DNA of 64,000 nt, from contig PYIU01000004.1 of assembly GCA_003415625.1 (NCBI GenBank), positions 1,178,001-1,242,000 of the forward strand, in the 5' to 3' direction. A program made the translations under genes and the position numbers. Positions 58,060 through 64,000 of this stretch are shown one piece after another; positions within the stretch are counted from its first letter, which is position 1; the number at the start of each line of letters is the position of its first letter. Source of the DNA: Aquanectria penicillioides. Its lineage: Eukaryota > Ascomycota > Sordariomycetes > Hypocreales > Nectriaceae. Under the pieces are notes generated by a model that saw nothing but the letters and a program-made list of their open reading frames with translations, was not told where the DNA came from and searched no databases.

Positions 58060-59396
58060 CTAATTTCTCAAGCGGGCGGATCTCCTTCTGCCAAGGCCAG
58101 GCTTAGAATCCTTTGGTGAGGGCTCTATTTTAACCTTATCTCCAATAGGCTCTGATTTGACTGCTGTAGCTCGCTTCTTCTTCTTTGCGGGAGGGTCATT
58201 ATCCTCCCAGAACTCAGAAGTGTTCTTACGGGATTTTTTTGGTGCCTTGACAGCCTCTTTAGTCTCGACAGGTTCTTCTTTGACACCAGGAACCGTTCGA
58301 CCAGTCTTCGTTTGCACTCCCGGAGCATAACAGCTTGTTCGACCGCCGACTGTGATAAAAGCAAGCTTTTCTCCATTGGGAAGTTTAGATGTTGTTCCTT
58401 TGGTGCCCTTGCCCCATCGGTGGTTGAACAGCCAATGCTCAGGGAACTGATCAGAGTCTCCCAGTTTGTCCACAGCTAGCTGGCAAACATAACGGATGGC
58501 TTCATAAAGGGTGGTAATCTGGCTGTCGTCGAAATCATCGCAGTATTGCTCGGGGTGTAGCTTTGCCTGATAGAGAGTCTCGTCGGCCACCCAGTTGCCA
58601 ATGCCGCTAATGGTTGTTTGGTCTAGCAGGAGAGCCTTGATCGGGACATGTCTTGACTTCATCTTGTTCCGGAGGTACTCTTCTGTGAAGACTTCCGGAT
58701 CCACAACAGGATCAGGGCCGTTCTCCACGAGGGGTGAATGCTTCCTGATGTCGTTTCCAGGACAATCAACAAGTCGGACACGCCCAAACCTACGAGAATC
58801 TGTAAATGCGACTTCAACGCCTTCGTCTCCTTCGGTTTTAAACTGAAACTTCCAAAATCTCGGAGGCCATTGAGCTATGTCTTCTTCCTTCATCTTTTTG
58901 TAATAGTTTGTGTATGCTGTCTTTTCGCCTTTAATGTGAACCCATCCTACCAAGGTGTGAGTTTATGCTGACATATATCCAGATTGGTCTTACCTGTCAT
59001 GCCGAAATGCATCACAAGATGTGGTGGTTTTTCTAGTGTTATCCTAGTTCAATTAGTCAACAGTTCCAACGGGAATACCTAGTCATGAAGAGCTCACCAA
59101 AAGTACTTTCCCTGATTCCCAGCGGATACAATCTAAGGATGTCAGTGCGTGCCTGAAGATTCGGGGCCATCTGATGGATGCTCACTTTCTTCCCCTTCAA
59201 CGTCGCCTCCACTTCTGCACCGGTTGTTCCTACTTTCCCAAACACATTCTTATCATCAATAGCGGAGGCGGAGGCTATCTTCTTCCCAACAACGTGAACG
59301 CGGAGGAAGTGGACAATGCGGGCGACTGCGACAATCTCAGTGGGGAGAGCCAAAGACTCCAAGCACCTTGTACAAACCTTCAGCTATCTCAGGCAT
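58060..59396 (-). CDS. formamidopyrimidine-DNA glycosylase (Fpg/Nei family)
   Basis: This bifunctional glycosylase/AP lyase removes oxidised bases such as 8-oxoguanine and formamidopyrimidines. Five exons: 59396-59378, 59325-59186, 59132-59098, 59043-58994 and 58946-58060. All four introns are 47-54 nt and in phase, giving 376 residues. The joined start MPEIAEVARIVHFLR gives the catalytic N-terminal Pro and Glu3. Further conserved parts are the small exon IVSAGNQGKYFW, HLVMHFGMTGW across exons 4-5, and the helix-two-turn-helix LLLDQTTISGIGNWVADETL. In place of the bacterial zinc finger there is KLPNGEKLAFITVGGRTS, the zincless arrangement known in plant and fungal Fpg. The C-terminal 90 residues are Lys-rich with a likely nuclear signal (PPAKKKKR). 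It is transcribed away from the snoRNA host transcript. Confidence 0.95.
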
Positions 59397-59560
59397 CTTG
59401 AACGATATTCAGCGTTGAACAATTTTCTATGACAATGCTGCATTCATCATGGAGCCTGGTCACGCTTCGAGACAGTGACACGGAAGGGCGTAGGTCTTGC
59501 TCGCGTGGGGACGCGATATCACGTGATGGGGCACATGACACCCCACTTGGCGCCTTTTTC
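59397..59560. promoter_or_regulatory. divergent promoter region with ATCACGTGAT palindrome
   Basis: The intergenic space between the Fpg start (59396, minus) and the snoRNA host transcript (plus) is very short. It contains the perfect 10-bp palindrome ATCACGTGAT at 59518-59527, an E-box core (CACGTG) of the type bound by Cbf1-like bHLH factors in fungi. Binding is inferred only. Confidence 0.5.
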
Positions 59561-59683
59561 TGCAACCTTTATTTGCGAAAGTTTTGCACCTCGATTCAAA
59601 CAGCTTCCATTCTTCATCAACACTTGGAACTCAAGGTAAGTCTTCGCAAAGCAGCACACCTGCACAGCGCTCCTTCCCGTCCT

Positions 59684-59764
59684 TCCTGATGACACTTTAC
59701 ACCGCAAACTAGAGTCTTTGACCCAAAAGGGAATGAAACCTCTTTTTTACACGTCAGTCTGAAA
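59684..59764 (+). ncRNA. C/D-box snoRNA candidate 1 (intron 1)
   Basis: C box CTGATGA at 59686-59692 and D box CTGA at 59759-59762, inside the intron starting 59636. The bases before the D box, CACGTCAG (59750-59757), are complementary to the CTGACGTG segment of 25S rRNA (from memory), which would place the fifth-base methylation on an A. The match is only 8 bases plus an imperfect extension, so the target is tentative. Confidence 0.55.
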
Positions 59765-59944
59765 GACTACCTGCTGTCACATTCGATCGTTCCATTGCAA
59801 ACTCTGGACACATGCTGACTTTTTCGCCAGTGCTCTCATCACCAAGCGGTGGATCATTGTGAGCATGCTTGACGCTCCACTGGCATTGTACCAGCTCAAT
59901 ATGAGGTATGTGTGCTGAATTTTTCTTTCTCCACTACTACCCTA

Positions 59945-60030
59945 CCGTGATGATCATTTCGTTTAAATATACGCTGGAAATTACCGGCTGAGATCTTTCA
60001 TTGAAGATATAAATTGGCTATTTCTGATGG
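59945..60030 (+). ncRNA. C/D-box snoRNA candidate 2, snR77-like (intron 2)
   Basis: C box GTGATGA at 59947-59953, D'-type CTGA at 59988-59991 and D box CTGA at 60024-60027. Before the first CTGA, AATTACCG (59979-59986) pairs with CGGTAATT of the 18S 530-loop region, extended by GCTGG after one bulged A. The base five positions before the box then pairs with the U that yeast snR77 methylates (18S U578, from memory). The bulge makes the assignment tentative. Confidence 0.6.
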
Positions 60031-60149
60031 AAATTCATTCCCACACTGTTGTTGATCTCTGCTTCGAAGCACTTGCTAACAATCTAAAAGCTACTAGATA
60101 CTGGCAAGGTATGGTAGGGTACCTCTCTTCCCATCGCATCGTTCGACTT

Positions 60150-60240
60150 CTATGATGAAACGGCACTGGGCTCCGAACATATACCACATGAGCACGAAAA
60201 GCCACTTTGCGGCAGGCCTAGAAAACCTCGCCCACTGACT
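60150..60240 (+). ncRNA. C/D-box snoRNA candidate 3 (intron 3)
   Basis: C box ATGATGA at 60152-60158 and D box CTGA at 60235-60238 in the intron beginning at 60109. I could not find a convincing rRNA complement by eye. It is supported mainly by its boxes and its place in the series. Confidence 0.45.
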
Positions 60241-60418
60241 CGACATGCACATCCTGTAATTGATGGACGTAATGGAGCCACAGCGGCTAATACGCGTTGC
60301 GTGCAGTGTCAGTATCGGGTTCCAACTCGTATTCCCTTGACCAAATTAAGTAAGCCCATCGGGCATGGCACAGTTACGTAAGTGTGTTCGCATTTTCCTA
60401 CATACTCTACGCCTGCCT

Positions 60419-60502
60419 TCCTGATGAAACAGATGACGAGTCTTATTCGGGTTTCCGATGCAGACACCTAAATCTTTTTTACCATTCATGCATTGACTGA
60501 TT
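60419..60502 (+). ncRNA. C/D-box snoRNA candidate 4 (intron 4)
   Basis: C box CTGATGA at 60421-60427 and D box CTGA at 60497-60500. Two 10-base segments, AGATGACGAG (60431-60440) and CCATTCATGC (60482-60491), are each complementary to nearby parts of the conserved 25S stretch containing CTCGTCATCT and GCATGAATGG (from memory). The spacing to the boxes is not ideal, so the exact methylation site is not assigned. Confidence 0.55.
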
Positions 60503-60601
60503 TCGCATTTTTCACTTACACTTTTTGTTGAAAATTCTGCACGAACCTGGCTAACAAGGGTGTACAGCTAAATGTGAGTTTATGCCTAGCATCTGCCATC
60601 T

Positions 60602-60663
60602 CATTGATGATCGCCAATCTCCCTGATGAACCAAAATGAACAATGACAAGCATATGTCTGAGC
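60602..60663 (+). ncRNA. C/D-box snoRNA, snR74-like (18S A28 guide; intron 5)
   Basis: C box TTGATGA at 60604-60610, internal C' CTGATGA at 60623-60629 and D box CTGA at 60658-60661. The 12 bases GACAAGCATATG (60645-60656) are perfectly complementary to CATATGCTTGTC near the 5' end of 18S rRNA. The base five positions before the D box pairs with A28 (yeast numbering), exactly the site methylated by yeast snR74 and human SNORD27. This is the best-supported member of the cluster. Confidence 0.82.
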
Positions 60664-60839
60664 TTATGCTACGACGACAATTCATTTATCGTCTGATCGA
60701 GATGCTATACGTAACATTGAGATGTGATTTCTCAGTCGGCAAAAGCTGACCTTTGCCAAGCACTTTCCAGGTTTGACTATGATTCGCCATTTATGATCCC
60801 CTCAAGGTTAGTAATTGATTTTTTCAACCCTTCCCCTTT

Positions 60840-60923
60840 ACATGATGCTATACACAATCACGACGGTCAACTTAGCAAAATGCATTGATGACACCGCCTG
60901 TGACAAGGCAACCATATCTGAAA
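60840..60923 (+). ncRNA. C/D-box snoRNA, snR73-like (intron 6)
   Basis: C box ATGATGC at 60842-60848, internal C' TTGATGA at 60885-60891 and D box CTGA at 60918-60921. The 11 bases TCACGACGGTC (60858-60868), followed two bases later by a CTTA that could serve as a degenerate D', are complementary to GACCGTCGTGA of 25S rRNA near the peptidyl-transferase region, the target of yeast snR73 (C2959, from memory). Confidence 0.7.
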
Positions 60924-61100
60924 TACCCCCAATCACACTAACTATTGTTCATAACAATATGAGACGAGTTGCTAATATCCGCCTCAGGTAAACACTAGTA
61001 ATTTCCACATCTGTTCTGCCCACTGAACGAAGCCCCCTCTGGCTTGTCAAGGGCGGATTGTCAAGCGACATTGGCGGCCTACAAGCCCGAAGGTATGAGA

Positions 61101-61816
61101 ATACACTTTATGTCGTTCTCAAACAGAATCGCGAGAAAATGATTGTGTCTTCAATGAGCTGCTATCGGCCTAAATGAAACAAACCGAATACAATAAAACG
61201 TATAACATTCTTGGAAGAAACTCCAAAGCCCTGGCTCCTTGCTCCGTACGTGACTGCTTTCCCGTGTAACGAGTGACATCAGAGAACGCCTTTATATCAT
61301 GTTTGTGTCCTCAGTGACCAACATCCCAACCAGGTAAACATAATGAAAGTGGTGTGTCCTTGTTCTTGTTCCAGCAAAGGGGCGGTTGTTTCTTTCCGGA
61401 TCCCTGGCGTGTATATTCAAATCCCAAGGTTGGTGGTGAGGCGTGGTTTCCCTTTCGACTCGGCTCTTCTTGAGTTTCCTCCCAGCACATGGTCCCAACT
61501 CAACCCGAAACAAGCGCCTCGAATCCCATTTGACTGCTCGTCAACTGCTGCGCTGGGATGTTTTTATTCCTTCCGCCGCGGTCTATGCCTCTGCCTTCGG
61601 GTTGCCTGGGGAGAGAAGCCAGGGGAGACCGCAATGGGGTGCTATATTCGGCGGATCGAGGAATAGACGACACTCCAGGGTAGGAAGACCCTGGCATACA
61701 CCGGCCGGCGGTGGAGTAGAGTCGGTAACAATCGTCATCGCCGTAGCTAACTGGATATGTGGTGGGAGGCGCGGTTGGACGCGACTCGTTCCAGGTGGTG
61801 GTGGTGTCGGCGTAGC
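61101..61816. other. 3' end of snoRNA host and possible downstream extension of the Clr5 gene
   Basis: 61101-61300 may hold a last host intron and exon (a GTATGAG donor lies at about 61094). On the minus strand 61832-61500 is an open frame with MHHPVSYADTTTTWNESRP and YPVSYGDDDCYRLYS. It looks coding and would follow directly from the Clr5 gene if one base were added near 61846-61852. Confidence 0.45.
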
Positions 61817-62688
61817 TCACAGGGTGGTGCATGTACTTGGCCGAGGGTTTCCCGGAGGAGCCCAGGTCGGGAGAGCCATGGAACTGGAGGACCTGTCAGT
61901 TGTCCGCACGTTCTCGGAGGGCAGTGGAGCTGCGGGTGGCTTGACTAACGGGAGCATGCCCTCGGCCATGCTGCTGGGGTTGTTTGGGAGAGTGGGTGGC
62001 ATATCCTCTTCTCCCCAGCTGCTCGAGGATCCTGCGGAAATCATGCTTTTGTGGCTTTTGTGGTGCGACGGATTCCTTCCTCGGAGGACCAGATCGCTCG
62101 GCGAATGACCGAGATAGTAAGGATGGAACCGACTGGGAACGTCCATGCCCCGGCCTTGGGATGGGTCGGGAAGAGGCCGCTGCTCAGGGGAGTGCTGGCC
62201 GCTGCTGTTGCTTCCGCTCCGGGAGAGGGACTCGGGCGACGGCGCCTCTACGGGACCAGGAACTCCTAGGATTCCTTCGGGCCTCACTTCCAGGGCGGAC
62301 GCTGCGCCCACGACGGGTGTCCTCGGGGGAGAAGGGAGGAGGGTCCGGGCAAAGGACTGGCGACGCTGGCGTTTCTTGCAGTTATACTTGCCAACTCCCC
62401 ACAAATCAAAGTGCTGTCGATATGAGCGGATGCTAAGATGGTTGTTCAAGTTAGTATACGAGATTCTCCTTAATCTTTCATCCGTGGAGTACTCGATATG
62501 GATAGCCCAGGATACTGGTGAAGGAGTGTCCAAAAAGAAAGGGGGGGTTGGGGGGTTGGGGGGACTTACGATGCTTCGAAGCCGTATTGTGTTTTCATGA
62601 TGATCCGGACATCCTCCAGTTTCCTTCCATCCCGGATATACAGCCGAACGATCACCTGGCGATGCTCATTCCACGGCTTCGCCATCAT
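61817..62688 (-). CDS. Clr5-domain protein
   Basis: Two exons, 62688-62570 and 62432-61817, joined over a 137-nt intron (GTAAGT..CATCTTAG, phase 2), encode 244 residues; an ATG one codon downstream (62685) is an alternative start. The first 70 residues form a Clr5 domain: MMAKPWNEHRQVIVRLYIRD, RKLEDVRIIMKTQYGFEAS, then IRSYRQHFDLWGVGKYNCKK. The domain is a fungal, probably DNA-binding helix-turn-helix motif with the characteristic W near the start and the [YF]xxxFxxWG-xxK end. It is named after a S. pombe protein involved in heterochromatic silencing. The rest is Ser/Pro-rich and low-complexity. The frame stops at 61817, but another frame (to about 61500) that begins within it looks like its natural continuation and is out of step by one base, so the C-terminus may be truncated by a sequence error. 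Confidence 0.85.
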
Positions 62689-63526
62689 AACTGCTATGTC
62701 CTGGTGATAGCAAGTTGTTTCTGATTGGGGGGTGTGTTGGGGTGTTGGAGAGGTAAGATTTAAAACAAGTAAAAGACTAAGCCTGTGCTGTATTGATCTC
62801 TACCCGGGAAGGGTGACGGTAGCGACAATATCAATAGGCAGAGTGACGGTGGTGGGCATTTGAGTGCAACCAGAGGGAAATGTTTGGTCCAATGTGTCGA
62901 AGAGGGGTGTCTGTTTTGGGAGGGGGAACCCCAGAGTTTCTTTACCGTTGTCTGTAACTCGTTTTGTGTTCTTCTTTCTTTTAGGTGAGCCTCAAGTCCT
63001 CTTCTCTCTCTCTCTCTTTTTTTTTTCCTTTCTTGTTTCCCTTCTTGATTATCCCCCTTTTTTTTCTAGTAATGAAATATGTGAGGTGGTGGGAAATTGT
63101 AGTAGATGGAGATGGGTGGGTGGGTGGGTGGTGGTTTAGAAGAGGAAAGCTGGCTGGGAGGTGAAGTGCTGTTTTACCTTCGACCAACCGTCAGCGGAAT
63201 AAGAGAAGGGAAAAGGAAAGAGAAAAAAAAAAAGGACGTGAGAGCTAGAGAGGAGGCGGTGGGGGACTAGAAGGGTCTCCCGTAGCAGAGGCTCAAGCAG
63301 CCAGCCCAGCCCAGCCCAGCCTTATTTATTAATGGAATTGTCATGGTCCCTCAGCCTGGTTTCGGGTCGGCCCCCGGGAGCAGCAGAACGAGGCAGCCGG
63401 CGGCTTGCAGGGCGAGGCAGACAGAAGCAGAGGGAAGCAGCCCAAAACCACTGGGCGGTTGAATATTCTCACAGGCCGTGGGTGGCCATGGGCGCCACAT
63501 CCACATCCGTATGGGCTGGGATGGAA

Positions 63527-63554
63527 GCAGTTGCAGTTGCAGTTGCAGTTGCAA
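63527..63554 (+). repeat. GCAGTT hexanucleotide repeat
   Basis: Four to five GCAGTT units. Confidence 0.85.
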
Positions 63555-63773
63555 TGTCGAAACGAAGCGTGAATGTGAATGGTACACATATTGGCTCCGC
63601 GCGCTGCGAGGAGCGAGATGCAATCTACTGTACGCTCGGCTGCAGAAGCATTGATGGTCGTCTCGTCTCGTCTCCCGTTGGCCCACCGGCTCGCTTGTCT
63701 CAACAAGCGAGGCGACTTGTGCAGTTGGCAGACGGATCGCATTGGTAGCCAGAATCTCAACCCACGTCTCTGG

Positions 63774-63803
63774 GTGGTTTGGGTGGTTTGGGTGGTTTGG
63801 GTG
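63774..63803 (+). repeat. GGTTTGGGT minisatellite
   Basis: Three tandem GGTTTGGGT units on the plus strand. It is superficially G-rich and telomere-like but does not match TTAGGG. Confidence 0.8.
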
Positions 63804-64000
63804 ATGAAACCGCGCGCTACCCATGTCCGGGGTGGCTTGTTTTTCAACCGCTCCCCCCCTCTCCCTCTCCCTCTCCCTCCGCCCAAGAAAAATCAACTCA
63901 TAGCACATTCAGCCTCATTCATACCTACCTAGGTACCCCTAGCACGCGGCAGTTTGGTCCCACATCCCCGTTGTTTTCGGCGGTTGATGTTCTGGGAAGG

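Larger units (their letters stand above)
59550..61100 (+). ncRNA. non-coding host transcript for intronic C/D-box snoRNAs
   Basis: No protein frame is present, but strong splice signals repeat every 150-300 bases. Donors: GTAAGT at 59636, GTATGT at 59906, GTATGG at 60109, GTAAGT at 60378, GTGAGT at 60574, GTTAGT at 60807 and GTAAAC at 60989. Acceptors follow CTGAC/CTAAC branch sites (for example ..CGCCAG at 59830, ..CTACTAG at 60097, ..GTGCAG at 60306, ..GTACAG at 60567). The exons are tiny and non-coding (about 59831-59905, 60098-60108, 60307-60377 and others). Most introns carry a C box (TGATGA) and a D box (CTGA) about 50-90 nt apart. This is the layout of a snoRNA host gene like those described in filamentous fungi, where yeast-type polycistronic snoRNAs (snR72-78) occur in introns. 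Transcript ends and the smallest exons are uncertain. Confidence 0.72.
62689..64000. other. upstream region of Clr5 gene, rich in simple repeats
   Basis: About 1.3 kb without a recognisable gene. Tracts: CT then T run at 63003-63028, GGGT units at 63112-63131, CCCAG units at 63301-63321, GCAGTT units at 63527-63554, GGTTTGGGTG units at 63774-63803 and CTCCCT units at 63856-63880. The long frames here owe their length to these repeats. Confidence 0.5.

Noticed and set aside
60320..60350. tRNA-like GGGTTCCAACTC sequence
   Set aside because: No acceptor stem, D arm or anticodon arm around it. It lies in an exon of the snoRNA host.
63774..63803. GGTTTGGGT repeats considered as interstitial telomere sequence
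   Set aside because: The unit differs from the fungal telomere TTAGGG and only three copies are present.
1..64000. CRISPR arrays, operons, Shine-Dalgarno sites, prophage
   Set aside because: The window is eukaryotic. No regularly spaced repeats with unique spacers occur, and genes carry spliceosomal introns.

Overview
The window is nuclear DNA of a filamentous ascomycete (Pezizomycotina). The evidence is intron-bearing genes with short GT..AG introns (about 47 to 140 nt) and CTGAC/CTAAC-like branch sites, fungal-only families (VIVID-like LOV protein, Clr5-domain protein, retropepsin-like orphans), and a retrotransposon nest mutated purely by transitions, as repeat-induced point mutation (RIP) does. 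A eurotiomycete such as an Aspergillus/Penicillium relative is my best guess, not proven.

Layout. 1-8768 has no recognisable gene and many low-complexity tracts. 8769-9852 (-) is methylthioadenosine phosphorylase (MTAP). 10856-13655 (+) is an Ataxin-10/Ctr86 family protein with a long His/Asp insertion. 15910-16980 (+) and 18741-19972 (+) are two orphans with a degenerate retropepsin-like core. 20439-21245 (-) is RIB3. 22714-25874 (-) is a large fungal-specific gene that looks damaged. 26709-27623 (+) is COQ3. 29044-31168 (+) is a secreted, probably GPI-anchored serine carboxypeptidase. 31515-43804 is a nest of two Copia LTR retrotransposons, one inserted in the LTR of the other, both RIP-mutated, with target-site duplications still readable. 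43947-45191 (-) is the SMC5/6 SUMO ligase NSE2. 48057-48820 (+) is a VIVID/ENVOY-type LOV photoreceptor. 52861-54208 (-) is a third retropepsin-like orphan. 58060-59396 (-) is an Fpg DNA glycosylase, divergent from an intron-rich non-coding transcript (about 59.55-61.1 kb, +) that hosts a cluster of C/D-box snoRNAs, including apparent counterparts of yeast snR74, snR73 and snR77. 61817-62688 (-) is a Clr5-domain protein.

The protein genes are independent housekeeping or regulatory genes (methionine salvage, riboflavin, ubiquinone, DNA repair, SMC5/6, light sensing, rRNA modification). No biosynthetic cluster or operon-like unit is evident. Two conserved genes (MTAP, NSE2), and perhaps the Clr5 gene, each need exactly one extra base in or beside a C/G homopolymer to read through, which suggests base-calling errors in this assembly or true lesions. 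Exon boundaries were inferred by eye from splice signals and family conservation. rRNA, tRNA and protein comparisons are from memory, with no database search.
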